A stretch of 64,000 bases of DNA from Sphagnum magellanicum (GCA_021904315.1 CM038907.1:24373223-24437222), one strand, 5' to 3'; shown: positions 36,635 to 47,958, counted from the stretch's first letter. Notes: generated by a model not told the origin, from the letters alone. Made by a program: numbers and translations.

Positions 36635-36639
36635 TGCTC

Positions 36640-37022
36640 CCATACTTGTACGTTTTGACTTTAAGAAACCATTTTGTCTTGATGTTGATTGGTCAACAAA
36701 AGGTGTTGGTGCCATCTTATATCAGAGGGAAGGCAAACTTGAGAAAGTAGGGGCTTATGCCAGCAAGAATTTGACTGTGGCACAAAGGAAATTCCACCCC
36801 ATGGAAGGAGAGTGTTATGCATTGATCTGGGGCATCATGCATTTTAGGCAATATCTACACAAGAACCATTTCATTCTGAGAACAAATCACAAGCCGCTTG
36901 AATGGTTAACAACAATGTCAGATGTGCATGGCAGGAGAGGTAGGTGGATTGATATGTTGCATGATTTCAGTTTTAAGATATTGCATAGACTAGGACTAAA
37001 GCATGCAAATGTTGATGCTTGA
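36640..37022 (+). pseudogene. RNase H domain of the gypsy element
   Basis: The frame reads PILVRFDFKKPFCLDVDWS, with catalytic Asp in the first strand, then GAILYQREGKLEKVGAYASK, FHPMEGECYALIWGI (catalytic Glu) and FILRTNHKPLEWL. The last is usually TDHKPL, so the third catalytic Asp is changed to Asn. A TGA at 37020-37022 ends the frame. RNase H removes the RNA template during reverse transcription. This copy would be inactive. Confidence 0.88.
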
Positions 37023-37256
37023 AGTAGAAACCCAGTAGGGCAAGCCATAGATGATGATGATTTCAAGAAAGAAATCCAGGATATTGGGATAGTGCAAACT
37101 AACGTTCATGAAACAACGAAAAAAATATTCTCTGTTCAATATGGTAAAGATTCAGATTGGTTGGGTTTCAGAAGATAGGTAGGTAAACTGACAGAACACC
37201 ACGAATCTTGTTTTGGCATCAACCACTGGCGTTGTTCAAAGGAACACCAACTATTC

Positions 37257-37535
37257 ATGCTTGATGTTATAATAAAGATGAACCAGGATGAGGAGACTGA
37301 CTCACTTATGGAGGAGGTAAAGGCAGCAAGGAGTGGAGCAGATCAGAATTTGAAAATTGCTGATGGTAAGCAAGAATTGAAAAGGAAGATACCAAGGTAC
37401 TATGAAATGCAACAACAACTGGAGTTGGTGTTGGCTGTTCAAGAATTATCTAAATTTGGAAACCACGAGTTAGGTCATACAGAATCCGATGAAGAAAAAA
37501 CATACGATATGGATGCAAGGAACGTTAACATCTAG
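37257..37535 (+). pseudogene. Linker between RNase H and integrase
   Basis: This is an open 92-codon stretch, acidic and Lys/Gln-rich (QQQLELVLAVQELSKFGN), lying between RNase H and the integrase zinc domain. It is probably part of the pol polyprotein rather than a separate gene. Confidence 0.4.
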
Positions 37536-37674
37536 AAGGACACCACATGTTTGGGGTTATTAAAGGAAGACAAGCTACTGGACACAGTGGACCTTGAGAG
37601 CAAAAGGGCCAAAAAGAGAATAACTAATTATTGCTAGAAAGAGTAGAGGCTCTACTTCAAGGGATTTTTGGTGC

Positions 37675-38830
37675 CCAAACCAAAGGAAAAAATGACATTT
37701 GTAATTCAAATGCATGAAAATTTGGGGCATTTTGGAAAACAAAGAACCTTGGCTGAAATTTACCGAAGGTACTTCTGGCATAGTTGAATAGAGGATGTCA
37801 AGATAGTTGTTAGAATGTGCCAGCAGTGCCAACTGGTGAGAAGCATGGGTAACATATGCTCCGAAGATGAAGAAATGAAAAACATCCTTGTTTATGAACT
37901 GTTTTATTGGGTTGCTTTAGATACTACAGGGCCACTACTTGAAACTAAGACAGGGAACAAATACATCCTTGTTGCTGTTGATCATTACTCAAAATGGTGC
38001 GAGGCAAAGGCTATGGTTGACCATGGTGCCAAGACGACAACAAAATTCTTGGAAGATGATGTTATTTGTAGGTATGGAGTCCCCAAGTTTGTGGTTACTA
38101 ACAATGGTGGGGAATGGGGTGCAGAATTTGATGTTATGTGCAAGGATTACATTATCCAACATTAACACACTACACCCCAATGGCCTCAATGTAATGGGAT
38201 GGTGGAACGTTTAAGCGAGACTATCAAACATAGCATTACCATATTTGCTGCAACACCGAAAAACATAGACTGTTGGGATGAGCATCTGGCCAAGATCATG
38301 TTTGGGTACAGATGCGGGATCCAAGCTAGTACCAAGTTATCCCCCTTCATGATTTTGACTGGTCGCACACCACGTCTTAGGGCTGATAATTACCTACACA
38401 CTTTGACTGCTGTGACTAATGATAATGTTGATGTTGAAGTTGTTACAGCATAGTTTCTATAAAAAGTGAGGCTTATAGCATAGTTTTTACAAAAAGTGAA
38501 GCTTACAGCAAGCATCCATGAAAATTTCTTGCTCAATGTGGAGCAAGCACAAAGGAAACAAAAGAAGACCTATGCTACCAGAAAAGGTAAGCAAACTTTT
38601 GAAGGTCTAGTTGCAAGAAAGACAATGGTTAAAATGAAGAAACCAGGAAAAAAGAAAGCTTTGACTATAAGCTAGGAAGGTCCATACCAATTCATTGGAC
38701 ATGTAGATGGGAAAGGAAACTTTGATTTTGAAGAAGGCAACAAAATATGCATCATCAAGGATGCTGATGGACATCAGTGGGAAAGATCTCACAGGGATCT
38801 TCAAATCTATCATGTTCAACAAGATTGAAT
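37675..38830 (+). pseudogene. Integrase of the gypsy element
   Basis: The HHCC zinc domain is present as HENLGHFG...VRMCQQCQ, broken by a TGA in YFWHS-stop-IEDV (about 37785). The core (37900-38450) has ALDTTGPLLETKTGNKYILV (first Asp), VTNNGGEW where DNGGEF is usual (second catalytic Asp to Asn), a TAA at 38163-38165, then NGMVERLSETIKHS (catalytic Glu). The C-terminal part has GPYQFIGHVDGKGNFDFEEG and ends near 38826. No chromodomain is visible. Integrase inserts the cDNA and is inactive here. Confidence 0.88.
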
Positions 38831-38867
38831 GGAGCCGAGGGATTCAGCTTTTTAAGGTTACAGGGTG

Positions 38868-39166
38868 TCTTGGTGTTGATCTGTAACTACATGGCATTGG
38901 TCGATACCAATGACGGTGGGGCTATTATTGACAATGTGGTGGCAATCGTACTAGCAGCCATAGTGGCCACTTGTATCTGGTCTGCCTGTGTCACAATTGT
39001 CATAGCTTTCCGCACCATCGCCTACATGGTATTAGCGTCCACGATGTTTAGAGCAATTTAGAAGATCAGTGAACCAGCACCCAACAGCAACTTCCGCACC
39101 CCCAGCAACTTGTGCGCCGCCAGCTCAAGGATCTCCAATGGTGTTCTTCCTGTCCACAAAGAGTAG
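38868..39166 (+). pseudogene. Unrecognised ORF, 3' half, block copy 1
   Basis: Right of the gypsy insertion the frame resumes as NYMALVDTNDGGAI, then a hydrophobic stretch (IVLAAIVATCIWSACVTIVI), ending after VLPVHKE. A TAG replaces a Trp codon present in copy 2 (AI-stop-KISEPAP, about 39058). Many differences from copy 2 are C-to-T or G-to-A changes at CpG sites, as expected for methylated, non-selected DNA. Confidence 0.4.
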
Positions 39167-39392
39167 TAAAAGCCCACACCACCATGCAATGTTTTTGGGT
39201 CGACTTTGTGTTGTAGCCACAGTGGCAATGATCCATAGAAAGACCTAATGGGCACATAGTAGCATTTCTTCAAGGTTTAAAGGTTTTTTTTGTTTTTTCC
39301 CCTTTCACAAGAGAAATTAACAAAGTCACCCTGTCTTTGGGCCTCCTTTCACCCCCTAACCGCTCTTTTAGTGGTATCTGTAAAGTAAGGAA

Positions 39393-39716
39393 ATTTTAGT
39401 AATTTTGAATATGAAATGCTAAAACTCAATACAAAATGCTGAATCTCATCATTTAATGCATAATGTTCGAGAGGAATTAAAGCTGCACAGGTAGGAGCAG
39501 TGAAAGTCTATGTAATAGTGGAGGGGTTCACGAAAAAAGAAAGACAAGATGAAAATTTTATTAAATTTGAGTATGAAATGCTAAAACTAAGTACGAAATG
39601 TTGAATTTCATCATTTAATCCACAATGTTCAAGAGGAATTAAAGCTACACAAGTAGGAGCAATGAACGTCTATGTAGTAGTGTAGGGGCTCAGGAAAAAA
39701 GAAAGATAAGATGAAA
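39393..39716 (+). repeat. Two-unit tandem repeat, 162-bp period, copy 1
   Basis: Each unit contains ATGAAATGCTAAAACT, CTGAATCTCATCATTTAATG, GAGAGGAATTAAAGCT and GTAGGAGCA-TGAA-GTCTATG, followed by AAAAAAGAAAGA-AAGATGAAA. Equivalent points lie 162 bases apart. Both units are also present in block copy 2. Confidence 0.85.
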
Positions 39717-40317
39717 CTTAAGAAAACCATCAAAATTGATGGCTTCCTGAATTTCACCCCCCCATTGAATGTTGATGTACTTTTTTGTAGTTTTTCTTTT
39801 AATCTCACCTTGTGTATGACCAAACTCAGGGGATTACTGATGTCTTTTCCTGACTTTATGGATATCTCTAGTGTTTGGGATTTCTAGTGGATTTGGAGGG
39901 GTTTCACCTTTGAACCAACCTTCTTGTTACTAGGGAAATTTTTGCCAAAGTAAGAAATAAAAATAAAATGTCTGAAAATGCAATGGTTTTGGAGCACTAA
40001 TTTTTTTGGGCAAATTTTCACCATCTTTTGGATAGTGGTTTTTTTTTTTTTTTTGTGGTGGATTTTCACCATGTGGTAACCAAGAAAAAAAGCTTAATGA
40101 ATGGCCTTCAGGATTTTGAACTACAAGATAAACTGAAAGATTCACCATAATGTGACAGCATGGATGGGCAAAATAATCATTATGTTGATCTAATAGAGTC
40201 ACCAAAATCCAATAAAAGATCAATGGCTGGAACCATCATAGGGAGACAAAAAGCGAAGGCCAAAGAAAGGCCAAAAGACACATAGCCCACAAGAACCAAA
40301 AAAAAAAGGGAGAGAAC

Positions 40318-43300
40318 TAATCCCTCTCGTGGTAGAAAGCTATTTCACCCACGGCCCGTCTAATGTGGTTTGCATGCAAATTGTGAGATCTAATAGTAAT
40401 GGTAGGTCTAGAACAAGCATCACCTATAAACACAATCTTCTTTTTTATAGCAAAGGTTAAAGCATGCTGAAAAGCAATACTAACATGCTAACTGAAAAAT
40501 TGAATGCAAAAAAAACAAGGATAAATGACCTCCCAATTGTCTATCGTGGAAACGACGAACACATTTTCTAATGAAACGATCCACATCATGCCCAATTGTG
40601 TGGTGCACTTTCATGGCCATTGGAACAAAGTGGTGCCTCTCATGAAACCTTATATACTTGCGGAGTTTAGCAATGACACTAAGTTCCGCAATTGTACTTG
40701 TTGGTTGACTAATGACACTCAACGCCACATCTCTTACATTGGGTTAATAACTATCACATTGGTAACAAAAACCTAATCCTCTTAGATCAAGTAAAGATTG
40801 GTTCATAATGAAATTCCTAACTTAAGGGTGTACCATCATTCTCTCCATATAGTGTGCCCATTCTCTTGAACGAAGGCATACATGATGTTTTGGATGGTGT
40901 CATGTGTCCATTAACCTCCAAATGAGTAATGAACTAAATGCATGTTAGATGTGTCCAAGCTAGATGTGTCCAACTTGTGTTCACATTCACACATGAAAAG
41001 ATTAGATGCTGAAGGCTGAATCAAATTTAAACAAACATGCAACATTGAGATGAAAATAAAATATGTGATGTGAAATGAACAAATAGATGGCCTAGCAACC
41101 AACCATAGCCCTACCCCCATACCCATATAAAAATGAATGTGGGTTTTGGATGCTGAGGAAATGGAATCATCTTCCAAGATAGACCTAAAGGATGTGTCAT
41201 GGTGGATGTCCATCAAAGATGCATGTAAACCTAGAATGCCAATAATTGTTAAACTCTTTTTAAAAAACTGCATTCTTTTAGTTGTAGGAATAAGGCCATT
41301 TCACACAACACATAAGCATAACTAAAGCAGATGTGGGCCCACCTCAACCTAAGAAACATATTCTTCCAAAACAGGTTTATCGAAAATATAAAATTTAAAA
41401 TACAAATATGAAACCATTATAACTTAACTCCCTACAAAAACAAATGGGGCATAATCCTCCATAAAGAGAAAGCTTATACCACCAAAGGATATTAGTAATC
41501 AAACTCGACACCTTGCTAAAGGGCCTTGGAAAGACTCCCATGATCTTGGACCCATAATGTCCCCACATATTTGCATAACTCTCGTGTCGAAACCCGCCAA
41601 AAAAGACAAGAAGGAAAAAGAAGAGATATTGTCCGTGTGAAATAAAAAGGTCAATGAACTATACATGAAAACAAAATGCCCAAAGTGACCTAGGCGGCTC
41701 CCAAGAAAGAAGATCATTGATATGTGCCACATTTTAAGATAATGGTTCATCCAAAAAATGCGTGGCAAAGTCTTGAAAACCCATTGGCACACCTAAAATG
41801 TGTAAGCCATCTTTGACCAAAGTGTAACCTTGAGGAATTTCTATGCTTGGAAAGATCTCTAATGGGTTCTAAAGCTTGCACTTTGACACCTTGAATTTAA
41901 GCTCAACTAGGGCTAATTGGGTCAAAAGGTGGTCAAAAGCACGAGTAATTTCATTCATAGACCTCATGATGTGGGTATCATTCGTTAGGGATGGAAAGAT
42001 GTAACTAGAGGCCCACATGATGGTCTTTAAGAAAGTTCGATAATGGGTTAAACCAAATAAAGGACCTCCTAAGGGGTCACCCTGCTTCTTGTTGAAAGAT
42101 GATTCAATAATGGTGACCCCTTCCACATGTTGCCCATGCTAGTAGTTAAAGGAAGAATGAACACCATAAAACAACCTGGTAAAAGGGACAATGTTCACCA
42201 AAAGCCCTTCGACATCACATAACTTTTTAAAAATAATACTTAGAAAAATGCTATTAAAAACGTTTTTGATGTTGACCTACATCATGACCCAATCAAGGTG
42301 TAGGTCGAGAAGGGTTCAAATGCCAAAAGGGATGGCCTCATAGCCTCCAAGGGTTGATACTCCAAACTAATGGGGGATAGATGTTCTTGAAATGGCCCTC
42401 GAAGTTGTAGGACAATGGAACGACTAATAAGTCGAAAAAACATTTCGCCTAGAACAATAGGATGAAGGCCACTAATGTCTTTTGGCATTGCTAACAATTT
42501 GTTAACCCCTAGCATCAGGATCACCGACCTAAAGATAACCCCACGAGTAACAATAGCAACCTGGAATAATTTCAAAAACCCAAAAATGGGTCCTCTGGTA
42601 TAAAACATCCTGAAAAATGTTCATATACCATCCGAAAAAACCCACTTGAAAACAAATGGGGAGCAGTGACTAAACCTTGGGCAAGTAAAATCCTATCCAA
42701 AACAAAAATGTGCTCAGGCTAAAAGTAAAAAATAGGTGGAAGGACAAGGTCTAAACGAAGGGGGTGTAACTAGCGTAAGGCAACAACGATGTCCTCCAAA
42801 ATAATAACTAGTGTCATGGGCTAAAGAATTTTGGTAGTGCGACTATACTTATCGGCTCTCCTTAAAGTTAAACATTGGTGAAAACAAGTGGTTGAAAGAT
42901 CTTCCCATGAGTGGTAAAAATGGGGTGCACATGAGGCACATGAAGACTCCTCCTAAAAAGTGGACCAATTGTTTGCCATAAACCTTTTGAAGTGAACAAA
43001 AACCTCTTATTGACTTCGATGACCTCTTCAAATATAATACAAACAGTAACGGGGCAACATGAGGAAAAGGAACCATGTTAACTTGTTCGTTAGGTCTCGA
43101 ACAATTTGGTTAAGGGGTAAGCAAAAAACCTATCTAATTTTGTCTTGGATGGCTTGAGGGATCATAAGAAACCAATGAAGGCACACGAAACAAGATTCAA
43201 ACAACCCCAAAATGGAACTAGATTAAGCCTGAAACCAACCCCAAGAAGTCAGAGGATTAAAACCAAGGAAAAACACAAGAGGGGAAGACACTTGCAAATA

Positions 43301-43588
43301 TAAAATAGCTTGGTTAACCTAGGAAATGAGGCTAGCAGGATGGTTAACACTCTTGACATGCCTGAAGAGGTTGCCTAAAGTGTAAAGGTTAGAACAATGA
43401 AAACAAGGGGTATCTCGAACTTACGAAGGATGCAAAGAAAGAATCATTCAAAAAAAGGCTACACCCAAAACCCCTAGGAAGTAAAAACCCAAGTAGCCTG
43501 ACCCAAAAAATGGGGGGATGGGGGGAAGGAAGAAAAAAAAAAGATAAAACAAAACCAAACCCCAAAAAAGAAGGGGAATGAAAACTTT
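40318..43588 (-). pseudogene. Dead non-LTR retroelement with RT and restriction-like endonuclease, copy 1
   Basis: Read on the minus strand: RT finger sequence GVNKLLAMPKDISGLHPIVL-GE (about 42450), motif A as MM-stop-VNIKNVFN (TAG at 42277-42279; usual Asp is Asn), KKQGDPLGGPLFGL (about 42080), then the catalytic box as FPSLTNDTHI (usual first Asp is Asn). A thumb-like region with SWESFQGPLARCR follows. Downstream come a Cys/His cluster (MCECEHKLD...HLVHYSFGG, about 40930-41000) and an endonuclease-like segment with IAKLRKYIRFHERHHFVPMA (about 40600). Order and motifs fit R2-type elements whose nuclease follows RT. Stops and shifts are frequent. The N-terminal limit is uncertain. Confidence 0.75.
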
Positions 43589-44489
43589 CCTAGAAAAAGG
43601 ACTTTCTTGTTATTGTAAGAACTCGCCAACAATGGCAAGCCCAATTGTTGCAAAAGCACAATAACAAAGTCTATTTAAAAGAAGATCTTCAGAAGTTCCA
43701 AGTGTTGTAAAAGGGTTGTTAGAAAGGCTTGTCACACAGTCGCAATTGCCTCAACATTGCCAAGAACAAAAATTCTAATTCTCTTATGGCCTAGGAACTA
43801 TTATTGTTACTCCTCCTCCCCAAGCTCCTTCTCCTTACTAATGCACATTGTGACCAAACGGCAAAACTCAACAACGCCATGGTGGTTGTTGTTGTCGTCC
43901 AACATCCATCACTATCACCTTCAAACCTCCATGTTGATCTAATCACGTGCCACTCACACTAACCCCCTTCATTGGATGCTTGAAATATGATTTGCAAGGG
44001 GCCTTCATTGTTACTTTGTTCCTTTGAATCTTTTTATTCCCCGAATCTAGTTCCCATCATTGGCATTAATGAAAGTTCAAAAGCAAGGTTTGCCATTAGT
44101 ACCAATCTAAGATTTTAAAGGTTTGGTATTATAATAGGATGAGATTTTGTTTTTGTGTCTTGATAGGTTTTGTTTTGAATATTCAAATTAAGCAAGTTGC
44201 AATAATGACAAATGCAACAAAGGAATTTTAATAGTGAGAGGTAACTATTAAAAAATATGTGGTATCACTATAATGAATTTTTAGTAAGCTTAGTGGTTTA
44301 GAGTAGTGGTTGGTCCTTAGTGGGATAAAAAAACCATTGAATAGGCGATTAGATGTTTAGTTCAAAAAACATTTGTGTGGTTTTTTATAGTGCCTAGGCA
44401 ACATGTGTATAATTAGTCATTTCATGCGGTGGTCATTAAGGTGACTAAATAAACTTTAATTGATTGGTCAAACATAATTTTGATTAGTC

Positions 44490-44685
44490 GATGCAATGTG
44501 GCATTTAGACATTAGCCACCCAAGCTAGGCCATATGGCATTTAAACATTGGCCACCTTAATTACTCCACGTGACATTTAAACATTGGTCACCCAAGTTAG
44601 GCCATGTGGCATTTAAATATTGACCATTTAAGTTAAGCGACATGGCATTTAATCATTAGCCATTTAGGTTATGCCACGTGCCTAA
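44490..44685. repeat. 36-bp tandem repeat, about 5 units
   Basis: Units start ATGTGGCATTTAAACATTGG followed by CCACCCAAGTTAGGCC. Start points at 44496, 44532, 44569, 44604 and 44641 give a period of 36-37. Units are moderately diverged. Confidence 0.85.
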
Positions 44686-44829
44686 CTAGGCCTAGGTCTA
44701 GGTGCTTAAAGTAGGTTTAGGCAACCTAAGATTACCCTAAGAACCTATAGTATGTCATTTTTTAGGTTGTACCTAAGGCTAAGCAACTATATTAAACATA
44801 GATATAGGCCGCTTAAATAGGTAGGAATA

Positions 44830-44872
44830 AGTAGTTAGTTAGTTAGGTAGGTAGGTAGGTAGGTAAGTAGGT
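44830..44872. repeat. (GTAG)n/(TTAG)n microsatellite
   Basis: The run of TTAG then GTAG units (AGTTAGTTAGGTAGGTAGG) covers about 40 bases. Confidence 0.9.
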
Positions 44873-45228
44873 TCCTTTTTATTTTTTAATGACAAACCTT
44901 TTTTATTGACTCGGTAATATTTACATTTTGAGTATATTTAATGCATGTATTTTGTGTAGATTATATTTTTTCATTTAATTATATAGTTTACAAAATTCAA
45001 CTTGTTGAGAAAAGATATGGGATAAATTTACAACATTATTTCACATCATCTTTTTTCTCGTATAAAAATACTCAATTTTTACCATTATTATCTTTTTCAT
45101 ACTTTGTCCAAATGAAAATAAATAAATTTCATTTAAAAGATTTCTCCAAGATCTACACATCTATAAAAAATTTCAAACAAAAATATCAAGTAATTGGACC
45201 AAAAATGCATTTGAATCTTCACCATTTC

Positions 45229-46121
45229 TGACGCACCCCCAAGTTCGTTAATAGATTTAATTACGAATCCAGGATGAAAACATCGGAAGGATGACGATAT
45301 GTTCATTGGCTTGAAGCACTTCGAGGGTAGAGGGGCATGCTGAAGCTGCGAGATGGGGACTAAAAAGAGTGACAAGTGAGTCAAGTATTCACATGGACCC
45401 GCACAAATTAAACAACAAGTTGGCTAATGCATAATTGGAACACTTTTGGTGCATGGATGAACCACAGGTAAACATGGACTCACAAGACTCCCCACGGCCT
45501 GGACTTGGGGGAAGCTATCACCTTCCCCCTTATAGTATTCTTTGTGCTTGGCCACAGGGCCAGCATTTAAATGTCATTTTGTTAAACTTGGGAGTCCTAA
45601 AATTCTCGAAATTGGGACTTTCGCAACTTTGGAAGCCCATAACTTTGTGTGCAGACCTCCGATTAGGGTGAGGTCTCAAGAAAAGTTGTAGCCTTCGTTG
45701 AGAGATTTCCAATGGTATATGGCACATCACCTTCACGCAAAGAAATCAGGGTGATTCACGACTTTTAGTGGTCTTTCTTTTGGCCATAACTTATGTTTTA
45801 AGTACCCAAATGGATCATGCGAGCCCATTTTGAACATCTACGTTTTAAGAGCTTTCAAATGGTATAAATAACTATTTTATTCAATGGGTTTTGACCCTTG
45901 CAATTGCCTTCTAAAGATTTGTAGGTCCATCAGAAGTTCAACAGGAGTCCATTCAGACTCTAACTCCCAAAGTGGGAGCCCAATTGGGAGTGTGTGGGTT
46001 CATTCCCTCACACTTTCCTACACTCCCAGGACAAATGAAATGTGGCCCCTAGGCTTCATTCCTGGATCGCACCTTTGTAAGCCCTTGCTTTGGTCGTGAG
46101 CCCAAAATTAGGGTTGCGACA
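45229..46121 (-). mobile_element. Solo LTR, same family as 35613-36634
   Basis: On the minus strand it starts TGTCGCAACCCTAATTTTGG and ends CTTGGGGGTGCGTCA, matching the ends of the nested solo LTR. It is 893 bp and is flanked by ATTTC on both sides (45224-45228 and 46122-46126), a perfect 5-bp target duplication. Internal similarity includes CCCACTTTGGGAG, GAAAGCTCTT-AA-CGTAGAT, AAGTTATGGCCAAAAGAA and the TATA-like ACTATAAGGGGGAAGGTG. It lacks the four 24-bp subrepeats of the other copy. There is no internal region, so it is a solo LTR left by LTR-LTR recombination. Confidence 0.94.
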
Positions 46122-47958
46122 ATTTCATACATTTGAACAACAATGATATTTTGAAGATTTTTTTTTTTTTTCATCAAAAGATTTGTAAATAAACATATTT
46201 GAAATCAACATGGTTTTTTGGTATATTACATATCTAACATTTTCCCACCTTTTAAAAATATAATGAGATAATGAAAATTGTGTAAATGTTGTGTTATATT
46301 TATTTTTAATTATAAAAAAAATTTTAAATATTAAATATAATATAATTTAAAATTTTAAAAATTTTTAAAAAATTTATTTACATTATTAAAATGTCATAAT
46401 TATTAATTTATACACATATCTTTTTAATCTCAAAATTTTTATCAAATTCTGTTGTGAGTCGTGAACTTAAATTTTATTTTTAATGTTGTTTTCAGTTCAT
46501 TTAGTCTGATTTAATATAAATTATTAAAAAATTCCAAGTTGTATGACCAAATATTTTGATAAATGATTAAAAAATAAATTTTATATTCGTTGCTACCCAT
46601 CACATGGAAACATGAAAAATAATACCATTTTGGGGCATGTGGATTTCTTTTGAATTTTTTTGAATATCATTAATAGGAATGTATTTTCATTATTTAATGC
46701 CACAAATTTCAAAACAAATATTTATTTAAATAAACATTTGAGCAAGAGTCCCAACTTGAATATTCTAATTATATACTAAACATCAATTTTTATTTAATTT
46801 TATGGTTTCAAAAACTTTAGCAATTTGTTTTCCATTTTTTGAGAATTTTTTAAAATATGAAATTTTATCCCCCAAATTTGTTTTTAGCCACTATCTAGAA
46901 ATTCACAATAAATAATTAATGACTCCAAAGCAAAAGTTCTAAAAATTATAAGGTATTAATTATTTATTTGGTCAATCATTATATGTTTGATCATTTACAA
47001 GCTTATAATATGCTTAATAGGTAAATATGTATGTCTACCTTTTAATTCTTTTTCCTTATAATTCACAAGTTTTTATGCTTCAAATTGTATATTATTAACT
47101 ATTATATGAAGTTCATGATGAAAAGTTTTTAGTCACATAAATTTGATCTAGCCACTCAGTAACATAAAAAGGAATATGAAACAAATATAGGAAGAAGTAT
47201 ACCTAGGTTAAATTAAATATACTTAAGTCATGTTTCATTAACTTAACATAGGTATGACCTAGTTAAATATATTAAGTTATACTTAGGCTAAGGTAATCAT
47301 TGTATACTTCAATTGGGTAAAATATGATATATACTTAAAATATGTCTATTGTAACCTATGACTAGGTTAGGTATATCATAATTTATACATAGGTTGAACA
47401 TATCATAACCTATGTACCAAGGCTAGGTATTAATATATGATTTCTTATGTACCTATCTAGGTATATAATGATGTATACTTACATTAAGGTAGGCTAGGCC
47501 TATTTAATTACATGTAGCTAGCTTAGGTATATCTTAGGTTTATACATATTTAGAGTATATGTATTTAATTTATATGTACATAGCTTCTACATATTTACTC
47601 TATACATACCTAGCCTTACATATAAGCTACATTATCTAAATATTTTATCTTACTTTGGCTATGCCCTACATCAAAACTTGACATTTATGATTAAGACAAA
47701 TATGATTAATGACCCTTTTCTAATCATATAGTTATGTATGCCATGTTTTTGTGCCTAGTCTTATTCTTGTAACCATGGATATAACTACATGAGTCTTCAT
47801 GGATAGAAATATATTCTTTCAAAACTTGCCACAATTGCTTTCAATATGAAACTTAGTGTTGAAGAGCTTTCACATTCATAGTTTGAATATCGCCACCTTT
47901 GGATAAATATACTTAGGGATGCTCACCACTTGAGTAACATCACAAATTGAAAACAAAA

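Larger units (their letters stand above)
30094..38862 (+). mobile_element. Degenerate Ty3/gypsy retrotransposon inserted in block copy 1
   Basis: Boundaries come from comparison with the empty site at 59324-59328. The inserted segment starts TGACCAAACAG and ends TTAAGGTTACA, so it has TG...CA ends. It is flanked by GGTTG (30089-30093) and GGGTG (38863-38867), one change from a perfect 5-bp target duplication of the GGTTG in copy 2. Inside, in gypsy order, are a primer-binding site, gag with zinc knuckles, protease, reverse transcriptase, RNase H, then integrase. All ORFs have frameshifts, stops or lost catalytic residues. A solo LTR (35613-36634) is nested between RT and RNase H. I cannot find a 3' LTR matching the 5' flank, so the element is either truncated or its LTRs are not recognisable. 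Confidence 0.88.
23285..43588 (+). repeat. Large duplicated block, copy 1
   Basis: From ACATACATACTTCCACACAA at about 23285 onward the sequence matches 51465 onward in direct orientation and in the same order up to at least 43588, where the window ends in copy 2. In one sampled stretch (about 28141-28360 against 57388-57607) I count about ten differences in 220 bases. Copy 1 contains intron 9 (from its third base) and exon 10 of the PILS-like gene plus its downstream DNA. It differs from copy 2 by the 8.8-kb gypsy insertion and by lacking the two Helitron insertions. Copy 2 also lacks about 170 bases present here near 26630-26800. Because the gene is intact here, copy 1 is the source. Confidence 0.95.
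43589..45228. other. Intergenic DNA with repeats
   Basis: No gene is seen. The tandem repeat at 44490-44685 and the GTAG microsatellite at 44830-44872 are listed separately. The segment up to about 43900 may still belong to the duplicated block or the non-LTR element, but copy 2 ends with the window, so this cannot be tested here. Confidence 0.45.

Noticed and set aside
40525-40776. Plus-strand 83-codon ORF, also seen at 60973-61239
   Set aside because: It is the complementary-strand shadow of the endonuclease-like region of the minus-strand retroelement.
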